Assembly: GCA_030433335.1 (NCBI GenBank)
Contig: JAUILL010000001.1
Location: forward strand, 124,001-188,000
Origin: Alphaproteobacteria bacterium
GTDB lineage: Bacteria > Pseudomonadota > Alphaproteobacteria > Rhodobacterales > Rhodobacteraceae
Length of the DNA stretch: 64,000 nucleotides
Direction of reading: 5' to 3'
The position numbers were made by a program, and so were the translations under genes. Positions 8,522 through 17,525 of the stretch are shown in pieces. Below the pieces are notes generated by a model. It was not told where the DNA came from. It worked only from the letters and a program-made list of their open reading frames with translations, and searched no databases. Numbering within the stretch: the first letter of the stretch is position 1; each line of letters opens with the position of its first letter.

Positions 8522-9345
8522 CCGCGCTCGGTGTGTCCCAAGACGACAAAGCCGAGCTGACGGACGCTGTTTTTCGCCGCGTCGCACGTTTGGCAAAAGA
8601 CAATTGGGGACTGAACCTCGAAGACGGGAAGCGGCCGCTTGTGACTGCGCGCCTTTGGAAGCGTGTTGTCGCCTCAGGTGCCGGAGATTTTCCAACATAT
8701 GTCGGCAAGGTCGAGGACGGCGATCAGGTGGAATGCGACCATTTCATCTCGGCTCTGACAACGAACGTCACTCACTTTTTCAGGGAACAGCATCACTTCG
8801 ATTTCCTGGAGAGCGCGATCTTGCCCGGTTTCCGCGGACGCGGCCCCTTACGGGTCTGGTCGGCGGGCTGCTCTTCGGGCCAAGAGCCATATTCCATCGC
8901 AGCCTCGATTCGTGCGGTTCTTGGTGCCTCGGCTGATGCGCGAATTCTGGCAACGGACGTCGATCCTGACATCCTAGAGCGTGCGCAAAAAGCGGTCTAC
9001 GCCAAGAGCGAAACAAGCTTTCCCAATCCAGCGCTCGAAACGCGGATTTTTGACAAAAAGCAAAGCGCCAAGCACCGGCACGTTCGCGAGAACATCGTGA
9101 ACCTTGTCACATTTCGCAGGCTCAATCTGATCCAGCCTTGGCCGATTTCAGGCCGCTTTGACGTGATCTTCTGCCGGAACGTGGCGATCTATTTCGACAA
9201 GCCGACCCAAGCCTCCCTCTGGGCGCAATTCGCAGCGCATCTCAATCCAGGCGGCTTTTTGTTCATCGGTCACAGCGAACGGATTGAAACCCCGGCCGCG
9301 ATCGGCCTGAGCCCTGCGGGCATCACAACCTACCAAAAACACTGA
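8518..9345 (+). CDS. cheR: Chemoreceptor glutamate methyltransferase CheR
   Basis: 275 aa. N-terminal helical CheR domain (to about 85), then a SAM-binding Rossmann domain with the motif WSAGCSSGQEPYSIA (motif I, about 118-132), ATDVDPDIL and the VIFCRNVAIYF region. It methylates glutamates in the MCP cytoplasmic helices for adaptation. The adjacent MCP ends in an xWxxF pentapeptide, the classical CheR tether. Confidence 0.95.
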   Translation: MTALGVSQDDKAELTDAVFRRVARLAKDNWGLNLEDGKRPLVTARLWKRVVASGAGDFPTYVGKVEDGDQVECDHFISALTTNVTHFFREQHHFDFLESAILPGFRGRGPLRVWSAGCSSGQEPYSIAASIRAVLGASADARILATDVDPDILERAQKAVYAKSETSFPNPALETRIFDKKQSAKHRHVRENIVNLVTFRRLNLIQPWPISGRFDVIFCRNVAIYFDKPTQASLWAQFAAHLNPGGFLFIGHSERIETPAAIGLSPAGITTYQKH

Positions 9346-9361
9346 ACGAACGGAAACTGTC

Positions 9362-9748
9362 ATGTCTCTGAAAACTGCCCTTAAAACCATGATCGTCGAT
9401 GACATGTCCGTCAGCCGTGGTCTGCTTTCGCAATGTCTCGAGGAAATCGGCCTTCAGAATGTCGAGTATGAGAAATCCGGTCAGGACGCCTTTGCCCGGA
9501 TTTCGGGAAATCCCGTTCATCTCGTGATCAGCGACTACAACATGCCCGGAATGAATGGCCTGGATTTGCTAGAGCATTTGCGGGCAAACAAGCCGACTCA
9601 GCAAGTCGGGTTCATTCTGGTAACCGGCACGCCGACGCCGGACATCATCGCGCGTGGGCGCTCTTTGGGTCTGAACAATCTGGTGAAGAAACCTTTCACC
9701 ACCGCCTCGCTCAAGGCATCGATCGAAGCGGTCGTCGGGCGCCTATGA
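9362..9748 (+). CDS. Second CheY-like single-domain response regulator
   Basis: 128 aa receiver with the acidic pair IVDDM, phospho-acceptor Asp in VISDYNMPGMNGLD (about residue 58), Thr in LVTGT and Lys in VKKPF. It diverges clearly from the cheY at 5675 and probably plays a separate role, such as phosphate sink or a second motor-binding CheY. Multi-CheY organisation is the rule in alphaproteobacteria. Its stop overlaps the next gene (ATGA). Confidence 0.9.
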   Translation: MSLKTALKTMIVDDMSVSRGLLSQCLEEIGLQNVEYEKSGQDAFARISGNPVHLVISDYNMPGMNGLDLLEHLRANKPTQQVGFILVTGTPTPDIIARGRSLGLNNLVKKPFTTASLKASIEAVVGRL

Positions 9749-10032
9749 CCAGCGCAACGACCACGGCTTTTGCCTCGATTCTGCACGAAGCGTTGGTGAC
9801 CCTCAGCAAATATGAGGCCGCGAGGTCTGCCGCGACAGTCTCCCGAGAGACCCAAGGCTTTGACCTCGCGCTCCAGATCTTGACCGATTTACACAGGGTC
9901 TTGGATGAGGCGCCCGAGCAGGCTGTCGATCTCGCGCCCGATGCGGACGCAGGGATCAAGCTGCAAGTGGTCAGAGACCGCATTCGCGGGTGCACTCCCG
10001 CCAGTTCCCCAAAATCGATCGAGCTTTTCTAG
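9745..10032 (+). CDS. Small alpha-helical protein of the che operon, unknown
   Basis: 95 aa, predicted mostly helical ([32 protein letters not shown]). No family recognised. It overlaps the receiver gene by 4 nt and is followed 32 nt later by the MCP, so it is translated as part of the che operon. It may be a chemotaxis accessory protein; this rests only on position. Confidence 0.6.
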   Translation: MTSATTTAFASILHEALVTLSKYEAARSAATVSRETQGFDLALQILTDLHRVLDEAPEQAVDLAPDADAGIKLQVVRDRIRGCTPASSPKSIELF

Positions 10033-10064
10033 TTAACACACGTTTACACGTCAGGAGATATCCT

Positions 10065-12404
10065 ATGCTCAAACGTTTCACCCAGGCCCGGATCTCTTTG
10101 CGCTTGCCAGCGCTGATCGTCGGCACGCTGATCATGACTGTGATTGTCGCCAGCGAAACCTACTACCTGCAATTCAAACGCGAGGCAGAGCGCGCTGCAA
10201 AGGCGACCTCCGACGTGACGGCAGAGCAGGTAGCGCAGAGCCTTGAGACATGGTTCGACGACCTCGATCGCCAACTAACCACGCTGTCCCAGAGCCCGAA
10301 TACGGCACTCGCTCTGAAGCGGTTCAGTGACGCGCTCCAGCCCGGAGCGAATACAGATCTGTCCGATATGCGTCGCCTGTACTTCGAGAAAAATGACTTC
10401 CCGACCGGAGAATTCAATCGCCTGCAAGACGCGGGGGATGGCAGCCTCTATTCCAGCATTCACTTCAAAGAGCACGGGTATTTTGATGCTCTAGCTCAGC
10501 GCTTCAACTACTATGATCTGTTCCTGATCGAGCCCAATGGCGACATTGTTTATACGGTCTACAAGGAGTCCGATTATGGCACGAACCTCGCCTCGGGCAC
10601 ATTCGCGAGCTCTGGCCTTGGGAAGGCGTTCCAAGACGCGATCAAAGGGTCGGGCACCGAAAATGTGTTTGTGGATTTTGCACCCTACGCCCCAAGCAAC
10701 AGCGCCCCTGCGGCCTTTATGGCGCGCAAGATTGTCGGTCTGGATGGCGAAACACTTGGCGTCATTGCCATTCAACTTCCTCAAGATGGTCCGTATCAGG
10801 TGATCTCTGGCGTGAGCGGACTTCAGGAAAGCGACGAAGTTTACCTTCTTGGAGCAGATGGGGCCGCACGCACAGTGTCGCGCAACTCGACCAAATTCGA
10901 CATCCTCTCGAATGCAGCGGGCACCGTCGGGGGCGACGCAGTTCTAACCGGAACCGATGGGTATTTCCCGCATGTGACCGGCCTGAGCGGCGCGGATACC
11001 ATGCTCACGGTGCACAAGCTGCAGGTCTTTGACAAAGATTGGTATGCGGTCGTGGAGCTAGACGCGGCACAGCAATTTGACGGCCTTGCGCGCCTTCGTC
11101 ACACCATGTTCGCCTTCATCGCAGTCGGTTTGTTGGCCTCGTTGCTTTTGGGGTGGCTCATGGCACGCTCGATCACCAAGCCTCTGGCCAGTTTTGCCGG
11201 TGCCATGGGGGATGTTGCCAATGATCACTTTGACGTGGCCATTCCGAACACCGACCGCAAAGATGAACTCGGTGATGTATCGCGCATCCTAGAGGATTTC
11301 CGGATCAAGCTGCACGAGAACAGCGAAGCGGCACGCCTGCGCGCTATTGCGACGGAAGAACAGGAGCGCGTTGTCTCCGAGATTTCCAATGGCCTGCGGC
11401 AGCTATCCAGCGGCGATCTAAGCAACAAGCTAGATGATCCATTTGCAAACGATTACGAACAGTTGCGCGAGGACTTTAATGCGACCGTCGATACGCTGAA
11501 CAGCTTGATGCTGTCGATCACCGACAATGCCCATGAAATCCGCAGCCGCGCCGACGAGATCAGTGGCTCGTCCGATGACCTGTCGCGCCGGACGGAAAAT
11601 CAGGCGGCAACGCTCGAAGAGACGGCAGCTGCTCTGGATGAGCTGACGTCGAGCGTCCGCTCCGCAGCTGACGGGGCTGCTGAAGTCGAACGTGTCGTGA
11701 CCGAAGCGCGCTCCGAAGCAGAACAGAGCGGTAAGGTGGTGAGCGATGCAGTCGAGGCGATGTCGCAGATCAAGAAGTCTTCTGACGAAATCGCGCAGAT
11801 TATCAACGTGATCGACGATATTGCCTTCCAGACCAATCTGTTGGCTCTGAATGCCGGCGTTGAAGCTGCGCGTGCAGGTGACGCGGGCCGCGGGTTCGCC
11901 GTGGTTGCCTCCGAAGTCCGGGCGCTTGCACAGCGGTCTTCGGATGCTGCAAAGCAGATCAAAACATTGATCGGATCCAGCACAGAGCAAGTGGAAACTG
12001 GCGTCGGTCTCGTGGGTCGCGCAGGGGGAGCACTGACGTCGATTGTGGATCGCGTTGGACAGATCGCTCAACTCGTGAGTGGCATCGCAGTCGGCGCGCG
12101 TGAACAGTCTGCAGGTCTCGGTGAGATCAACGTTGGCGTGTCCCAGTTGGATCAGGTCACGCAACAGAATGCTGCTATGGTACAGGATGCAACCGCTGCG
12201 GCGATGACCCTCAAGAGCGAGGCGGCTGGGCTGTCGCAACTGGTTGCCCGCTTCCAGCTTTCGAACGGGTCCAATGAGCCTCAGGTGGCTCCGCTCGCCG
12301 CCGTGCCATTCAAACCCGCGCCGCACACTTCAGAACCTGTTGCCCGTGCAACCGGAACGGGGTTTGCCGCCGCCGCGAACGGGCCTGCATGGACCGATTT
12401 CTGA
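10065..12404 (+). CDS. Methyl-accepting chemotaxis protein with CheR-tethering tail
   Basis: 779 aa from the ATG at 10065 (SD AGGAG at 10053); an upstream in-frame ATG lies inside the previous gene. First membrane helix about 14-32, then a large periplasmic sensor domain (about 35-340, dCache-like size), a second membrane helix about 345-366, HAMP, and a long coiled-coil signalling domain whose hairpin tip has the invariant [19 protein letters not shown] stretch. The extreme C-terminus AWTDF matches the xWxxF pentapeptide that recruits CheR/CheB. The ligand is unknown. Confidence 0.95.
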   Translation: MLKRFTQARISLRLPALIVGTLIMTVIVASETYYLQFKREAERAAKATSDVTAEQVAQSLETWFDDLDRQLTTLSQSPNTALALKRFSDALQPGANTDLSDMRRLYFEKNDFPTGEFNRLQDAGDGSLYSSIHFKEHGYFDALAQRFNYYDLFLIEPNGDIVYTVYKESDYGTNLASGTFASSGLGKAFQDAIKGSGTENVFVDFAPYAPSNSAPAAFMARKIVGLDGETLGVIAIQLPQDGPYQVISGVSGLQESDEVYLLGADGAARTVSRNSTKFDILSNAAGTVGGDAVLTGTDGYFPHVTGLSGADTMLTVHKLQVFDKDWYAVVELDAAQQFDGLARLRHTMFAFIAVGLLASLLLGWLMARSITKPLASFAGAMGDVANDHFDVAIPNTDRKDELGDVSRILEDFRIKLHENSEAARLRAIATEEQERVVSEISNGLRQLSSGDLSNKLDDPFANDYEQLREDFNATVDTLNSLMLSITDNAHEIRSRADEISGSSDDLSRRTENQAATLEETAAALDELTSSVRSAADGAAEVERVVTEARSEAEQSGKVVSDAVEAMSQIKKSSDEIAQIINVIDDIAFQTNLLALNAGVEAARAGDAGRGFAVVASEVRALAQRSSDAAKQIKTLIGSSTEQVETGVGLVGRAGGALTSIVDRVGQIAQLVSGIAVGAREQSAGLGEINVGVSQLDQVTQQNAAMVQDATAAAMTLKSEAAGLSQLVARFQLSNGSNEPQVAPLAAVPFKPAPHTSEPVARATGTGFAAAANGPAWTDF

Positions 12405-12414
12405 GGAAGCGCCC

Positions 12415-13398
12415 ATGAGGATCATGATTGCGGCCCCAAACCCGGCCAAAGCTCGGCTCGCAGAAGCGCATATTTCTGCTGATCCGAGGCTACGCATGGC
12501 GGGAACTTTCAACAACTTGACGGCGTGTTATCACGCCGTCGAGCACCGGCCCCCGGCGATCGTCCTCATCGCCCCACAGTTTGCCGAAGCGCTCGAGTTT
12601 GAAGTGATGCAGCATTTGTTCGACGCGCTCTCGGTTCGGTGGGTTCTTTTAGGCGCATCTGACGAAGCAAAAGCGCTCTACCAGCACAAATCATTTCGCG
12701 ATCCTGCTCCGGCAGTTGATCCGTCTAAGTCCTCGCGGGAATTTTGCACGGATTTGCTGTCTTCGGCTCTGCGCACAAACAAGAGCGTTATCGACTTCAG
12801 GCATGCACCGCGCTCAGGAACATGGGAACGTCTTTTTTTGATCGGCTCCTCTACGGGTGGAGTGGATGCTTTGATGACAGTTTTATCTGCGTTACCAACG
12901 GATTGCCCGCCCACCTTAATTGTCCAACACACAGGCGAAGGGTTTTCTGCAGGCCTTGCGCGTCTGCTGGACAATAACTGCAAGGCGAACGTCCGCGAAG
13001 CAAAGAACGGCGACTTGATCGAGCGCGGGACTGTCTTTTTGGCGCCTTCGGGTAAGGCGCACATGAAACTCGACATGTCACGCGGGCCGCGCTGCCGCCT
13101 GATCGAAGCGCCACCCGTCTCGGGGCATCGCCCCTCGGTTGATGTGCTCTTCCGATCTGCGTTGCACGTGGCGCGCCGCTGCACTGCAACAATTCTGACC
13201 GGCATGGGGCGGGACGGGGCAGACGGCCTTCTGGAACTCCGACGCAACGGGGCGACCACCTTTGGCCAGGACGAAGGCACGAGCATGGTCTACGGGATGC
13301 CGAAAGCCGCCTTTGAAAATGGCGCGGTCGAGACGCAACTGCCCATAGATAAAATTGGGCCCGGCATGCTCTCGAGCGTACGAAGGCATGTCGCCTGA
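12415..13398 (+). CDS. cheB: Protein-glutamate methylesterase CheB with degenerate receiver
   Basis: 327 aa from the ATG at 12415, just after the MCP stop. The C-terminal methylesterase domain is intact: Ser146 (GSSTGG), His172 (IVQHTGEGF) and Asp267 (GMGRDGADG) form the catalytic triad. It removes methyl groups from MCP glutamates and deamidates glutamines. The N-terminal 100 residues align in length and position with a receiver, but the start MRIMIAAPN lacks the acidic pair and the strand PAIVLIAPQF has no phospho-acceptor Asp. CheA control by phosphorylation therefore looks lost. The stop overlaps the cheD ATG by 1 nt. Confidence 0.93.
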   Translation: MRIMIAAPNPAKARLAEAHISADPRLRMAGTFNNLTACYHAVEHRPPAIVLIAPQFAEALEFEVMQHLFDALSVRWVLLGASDEAKALYQHKSFRDPAPAVDPSKSSREFCTDLLSSALRTNKSVIDFRHAPRSGTWERLFLIGSSTGGVDALMTVLSALPTDCPPTLIVQHTGEGFSAGLARLLDNNCKANVREAKNGDLIERGTVFLAPSGKAHMKLDMSRGPRCRLIEAPPVSGHRPSVDVLFRSALHVARRCTATILTGMGRDGADGLLELRRNGATTFGQDEGTSMVYGMPKAAFENGAVETQLPIDKIGPGMLSSVRRHVA

Positions 13399-13928
13399 TG
13401 TCGCGGTATATCGACTGGCCGGAAGGCATGAAGTGCCGCTTGAAAACAATCGTTTCAGGAGAAACGGATGTCTCGTCCGACCCGGGGGTGGTCATTTCGA
13501 CGGTGCTTGGCTCCTGCGTTTCCGTTTGCATCTTCGATCCGCAAGCGGGGATCGGCGGCGCGAACCATTATTTCCTGAGCACGGAGCGCGGCCATAGTGC
13601 CAGCTACGGCGCGGTTGCGATGGAGCTTTTGATCAATGGATTGATGCGGATGGGGGCGGAGCGAGGTCGCATGCGCGCAAAGCTCTTTGGCGGCGCGCTC
13701 ATGAAATCGGGGCTCGGGGATATTGGCAAGGATAACGCCACCTTCGCGCTGTCTTACCTGCAGACAGAGCGGTTCCCGATTATGGCCATGGATTTGGGTG
13801 GGTTTTCCGCGCGCAGGCTTCACTTTCATCCCGTGACGGGAAAGGCACGGGTCGTGCTGACGGATCAGATGCCTACAGAAGGCACGAGCGCGGCAGCTCG
13901 AAATAGGAACGACCTGGAACTATTTTAG
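13398..13928 (+). CDS. cheD: Chemoreceptor glutamine deamidase CheD
   Basis: 176 aa. The CheD pattern VLGSCVSVCIFD contains nucleophile Cys40, and GGANHYFL provides the catalytic His57, 17 residues later as in characterised CheD proteins. It deamidates specific receptor glutamines to glutamates and can interact with CheC/CheY. Last gene of the che operon, followed by a convergent tRNA-Asn gene. Confidence 0.94.
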   Translation: MSRYIDWPEGMKCRLKTIVSGETDVSSDPGVVISTVLGSCVSVCIFDPQAGIGGANHYFLSTERGHSASYGAVAMELLINGLMRMGAERGRMRAKLFGGALMKSGLGDIGKDNATFALSYLQTERFPIMAMDLGGFSARRLHFHPVTGKARVVLTDQMPTEGTSAAARNRNDLELF

Positions 13929-13940
13929 AAGGGATTTCAG

Positions 13941-14015
13941 TGGCTCCGGCGGTAGGGATCGAACCTACGACCAATTGATTAACAGTCAACTGCTCTACCG
14001 CTGAGCTACGCCGGA
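13941..14015 (-). tRNA. tRNA-Asn (GTT)
   Basis: 75 nt including an encoded CCA. The reverse strand folds into a complete cloverleaf: acceptor TCCGGCG/CGCCGGA, D-arm GCTC/GAGC, anticodon loop CTGTTAA (anticodon GTT), T-arm GTAGG/CCTAC with TTCGATC loop. It is convergent with the che operon. Confidence 0.97.
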
Positions 14016-14090
14016 ACACTGTGGACGCGTTACTAAGAAGAACTCGCAGGAACGTCCAGAGCCATTTTCGAAATTTTTCAAAATTTTTGT

Positions 14091-14993
14091 CTAGAGGCTG
14101 AAAACGGTATCCTGTGAGATCGGCCCGTCGGCTTGCGCAGCGCCGCGACCTTCGAGGGCGATCAGATGGGCGAGGACATTGCGGGCGGCGGCCGAGATCA
14201 GCGCCACGTCAATATCAAGATAGATGCGTTGGGCGAGATATCGGGCATTTCCAGGACCTTCCGCCAAGGCTTCCAATATCTGGGCCTCGCGTGCCAGCCG
14301 GTGCTGAAATAATTCCTCGATACGGCGCGACGGGTCCAACACAGGAGAGCCATGGCCCGGGTAAAAAACACGATCATGGGGTGATTTCAGTTTGACCAAG
14401 GACGCCATGAACGCCTCTAGGTCGCCATCAGGAGGAGAGATCATCGAGGTCGCCCATCCCATCACATGGTCGCCCGAAAAGACACGATCCTTGCTGCGGA
14501 AACACATGTGGTTACTTAGGTGACCCGGGGTCCAAATTGCTTCGATCTGGGTGTCGCCAAGCTCGACTTTGTCGCCATCCGCCAAACGGATATCCGGGAC
14601 AAAGTTAGCGTCGATGCCTTCGCCGCCCCCAAGCAGGCTGCCTGCGCGCAAATCTGACATGCGTGCCGTCTCGCCTTCAAACGCGGTGCCGAAGGCGTAG
14701 GTCGGCGCACTGCTCGCCTTTTGGAGCGCAGCGCTCAGAGGCGTGTGGTCGAGATGCGCATGCGTACACAGGATCGCAGAAATCTGCTGGCCGGGTTCGA
14801 TTGCATTCAAGATCGCGTTTAAATGCTGCTCATCATCCGGGCCGGGATCGATAACGCAGATGTTTTTGGTCCCAAGCAGATAGGTATTTGTCCCCGTAAA
14901 GGTCATCGGCGAGGGATTGGGCGCTAGTATGCGCCGGACGTCCGGTTCCAGTGGAACAACTTTGCCGGGCTCGCTCTGTTTGGGGTCAGACAT
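14091..14993 (-). CDS. MBL-fold metallohydrolase, LACTB2-like
   Basis: 300 aa from the ATG at 14993; a longer in-frame extension to 15167 would overlap the divergent kinase gene and is rejected. The metal-binding motif THAHLDH (HxHxDH) lies near residue 100, followed by the downstream zinc ligands GDHVMGW and YPGHGSP. The C-terminal 70 residues form a small winged-helix-like domain, as in LACTB2/RNase-Z-like lactamase proteins. It is probably a cytosolic hydrolase; the substrate is not known (thioester, lactone or RNA are all possible). Confidence 0.85.
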   Translation of the reverse strand: MSDPKQSEPGKVVPLEPDVRRILAPNPSPMTFTGTNTYLLGTKNICVIDPGPDDEQHLNAILNAIEPGQQISAILCTHAHLDHTPLSAALQKASSAPTYAFGTAFEGETARMSDLRAGSLLGGGEGIDANFVPDIRLADGDKVELGDTQIEAIWTPGHLSNHMCFRSKDRVFSGDHVMGWATSMISPPDGDLEAFMASLVKLKSPHDRVFYPGHGSPVLDPSRRIEELFQHRLAREAQILEALAEGPGNARYLAQRIYLDIDVALISAAARNVLAHLIALEGRGAAQADGPISQDTVFSL

Positions 14994-15063
14994 CTTTCGC
15001 CTTTCGACTCTGGCCACGGTTTCATGGATTGCACCTGCCGCAGAACCGATTAGCAATAGCTGT

Positions 15064-16380
15064 ATGTTTCTCTGGCTGAAAAAATATATGCCGCGCAGCC
15101 TATATGGGCGTGCTGCTTTGATCCTGATCCTGCCTGTTTTAACGGTGCAGCTGGTGGTCTCTGTCACCTTTATCCAGCGTCATTTCGAAGATGTGACGCG
15201 GCAGTTGAGCCAAGGGCTCGCGCTCGATCTGAATTACCTTTCCGAACAACTTTCAGAGGTTGAGGCATCTGCGCTGACGGATGAAGGCAAGGCGCTGTCC
15301 CGGAAGTTCGGTCTTCAGTTTTCGGTGCCCGAGGAGACAGACGCAAGCGCGTTGCCCGAACGTAGGCGGTTTTACGACTTCTCCGGTGTGGTCGTGCAGG
15401 ACGTGCTCGGCCAGATGGTCCCGAATCTGCTGTCGGTCGATCTACCGGATGACAAGTTCGTCGCCGTGTACATTTCGCTGCCCGCTGGCACCGCGCGGAT
15501 TGCGTTCGACCGAAACAAAGTCTCTGCCTCCAATCCCCACCAATTGCTGGTCTGGACCGTGGTCGCTGGGGCTTTCATGACGCTGATCGCCTATTCGTTT
15601 CTGCGCAACCAACTTCGTCCGATCAAACGCATGGCTGTCGCCGCGGATGCTTTCGGCAAAGGGAGGCATGTGCCTTACAAACCTTCTGGGGCGATCGAGG
15701 TTCGTGCCGCAGGAAACGCCTTTTTGGAGATGCGCGCGCGGATCGAGCGGCAGATTGAACAGCGCACGCTCATGCTGTCTGGCGTGAGCCACGATCTTCG
15801 CACCCCTTTGACGCGGCTAAAGCTCGGTTTGTCGATGATTGAGGACGAAAGCCGCGAAGAGCTTGAAGGCGACGTGACCGAGATGCAGCATCTGCTGGAC
15901 GAGTTTCTGAGCTTTGCCAAAGGCGAGACCGAAGGTCCGGCTGAGGTACTGCACCCTGAAGAACTGGTTAAAGACATCGTAGCAGGGTTTGTCAGGTCCG
16001 GACACTCTGTGGAGTTTGCCAATCTTGAAGGCGAGGGAACCGCGCGGTTGCGGCCCGTTGCCGTGCGGCGGGCCATCGAGAACCTGATTGGAAATGCTGT
16101 GAGGTATGGGACCGAGGCACGGGTTTCCTGCCGGATCGGCGAGCGCTCGGTGCGTTTCCGGATTGAGGACAATGGACCTGGCATCCCCGCAGAAATGCGC
16201 GGCGAAGCGGTAAAACCGTTCGCGCGGCTTGATCCTGCGCGGAACCAGAACAAAGGGAGCGGCGTGGGCCTTGGGCTCGCCATCGTCACAGATATCGCGC
16301 GCGCCCACGGCGGCAGTTTGCGGTTGGATCAGAGCCCCGAGATGGGCGGGCTCATGGCCGATCTGGTGCTGCCCCGCTAA
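15064..16380 (+). CDS. EnvZ-like membrane sensor histidine kinase
   Basis: 438 aa from the ATG at 15064; earlier in-frame starts lie inside the divergent MBL gene. Transmembrane helix about 15-37, periplasmic sensor region about 40-160, second helix about 162-180, HAMP, then HisKA with phosphorylated His243 (VSHDLRTPLTRLK). HATPase boxes: N (ENLIGNAVRYG), G1 (EDNGPGIP) and G2 (GSGVGLGLAI). The motif and spacing are most like EnvZ. No response regulator gene is adjacent in the window. It overlaps ackA tail to tail by 4 nt. Confidence 0.9.
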   Translation: MFLWLKKYMPRSLYGRAALILILPVLTVQLVVSVTFIQRHFEDVTRQLSQGLALDLNYLSEQLSEVEASALTDEGKALSRKFGLQFSVPEETDASALPERRRFYDFSGVVVQDVLGQMVPNLLSVDLPDDKFVAVYISLPAGTARIAFDRNKVSASNPHQLLVWTVVAGAFMTLIAYSFLRNQLRPIKRMAVAADAFGKGRHVPYKPSGAIEVRAAGNAFLEMRARIERQIEQRTLMLSGVSHDLRTPLTRLKLGLSMIEDESREELEGDVTEMQHLLDEFLSFAKGETEGPAEVLHPEELVKDIVAGFVRSGHSVEFANLEGEGTARLRPVAVRRAIENLIGNAVRYGTEARVSCRIGERSVRFRIEDNGPGIPAEMRGEAVKPFARLDPARNQNKGSGVGLGLAIVTDIARAHGGSLRLDQSPEMGGLMADLVLPR

Positions 16381-17525
16381 AGGGCAGCGCGGACGGCTCG
16401 GGCGATGACAATCTCTTCGTCCGTCGGGATGACGCGGACGGTCGCGCGGCCCGTTGAAATGACGCTCATGTGCATGGCGTTGGCCGCAGGGTCCAACTGG
16501 ATGCCAAGCCACTCCATGCCCTTGCAGACCTCGGCGCGGATGCGGGTTGAATGTTCGCCAATGCCGCCGCAGAAAACCAAAGTGTCCAGCCCCCCAAGGA
16601 TCGCCGCCATCGCCCCCAATTCGCGCCGAATGCGGAAGGTGTAGTAGGCGATGGCTTGCTCCGCTTCGGGCGTGCCCGCCTCTTGCAACGTGCGCATGTC
16701 GTTGCTGAGGCCAGACAAACCAAGCAGGCCGCTTTCTTTGTAGAGCAGGTTGGTGATCTCGGTGGAATCCATCCCTTCGTGGTCCATGAGGTAGAGCAGC
16801 ACGCCCGGATCAAGCTGTCCCGACCTTGTCCCCATCGGCAGACCATCCAATGCTGAAAATCCCATAGTCGAGCCAATGGATTGCCCGTCGAGGATCGCGC
16901 ACATGGACGCGCCGTTCCCAAGATGAGCCACGACAGTCCGGCCATGGGCGGCGTGGTGGTCGATCTCGGCCAAGCGGCCGGTCACGAAATCATAGCTAAG
17001 CCCATGGAAACCATAGCGGCGAACCCCTTGGTCATAGTATTTGCGGGGCAGAGCGAAGGTGTCATTGACCCACGGATGATGCCGGTGGAAGGCGGTGTCA
17101 AAGCAGCCGATTTGCAGTGCCTCGGGGAACGCGGACATCGCGGCGCGGACGCCCGCTAGATTGTGCGGCTGGTGGAGCGGCGCGAGAGGTTCAAAATCTG
17201 CGAGCCGTGACATGACCTCTGAGGTCAGTTGCTGCGGCGCATCGAAATCTGGACCGCCGTGGACGATGCGGTGGCCAACCGCAACGATCTTGCTCCGTTT
17301 GAGGTGCGTTCCGATGTCTTCGAGGATGCGGTTCAACGCCCCCGCATGGTCGACCTGGCCCACATCCGTGCGGAACTGTTGGTTGCCGTGGTTGAACTCG
17401 ATCCGGCCTTGGTCGGAGCCTATCCGCTCGATCTGACCATGGGCGAGGGCGGCGCCGTCTCCTGTCGGATAGACCGAGAATTTGATCGAACTGGAGCCTG
17501 CATTCAGTGTTAACAGAACGCTCAT
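16377..17525 (-). CDS. ackA: Acetate kinase AckA
   Basis: 382 aa, usual length. N-terminal LTLNAGSSSIKFSVY phosphate-binding strand, signature GHRIVHGG, FDTAFH, HLGNGASMCAI and the C-terminal FCGGIGEHS adenosine motif are all present. It converts acetyl phosphate and ADP to acetate and ATP. Its start overlaps the stop of the upstream phosphate acetyltransferase gene by 4 nt, so the two are translationally coupled as an acyl-CoA to acyl-phosphate to acid pathway. Confidence 0.95.
   Translation of the reverse strand: MSVLLTLNAGSSSIKFSVYPTGDGAALAHGQIERIGSDQGRIEFNHGNQQFRTDVGQVDHAGALNRILEDIGTHLKRSKIVAVGHRIVHGGPDFDAPQQLTSEVMSRLADFEPLAPLHQPHNLAGVRAAMSAFPEALQIGCFDTAFHRHHPWVNDTFALPRKYYDQGVRRYGFHGLSYDFVTGRLAEIDHHAAHGRTVVAHLGNGASMCAILDGQSIGSTMGFSALDGLPMGTRSGQLDPGVLLYLMDHEGMDSTEITNLLYKESGLLGLSGLSNDMRTLQEAGTPEAEQAIAYYTFRIRRELGAMAAILGGLDTLVFCGGIGEHSTRIRAEVCKGMEWLGIQLDPAANAMHMSVISTGRATVRVIPTDEEIVIARAVRAAL

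Noticed and set aside
13972..13990. FNR-like TTGAT-N5-GTCAA dyad
   Set aside because: It is the anticodon stem-loop of tRNA-Asn, not a regulatory site.
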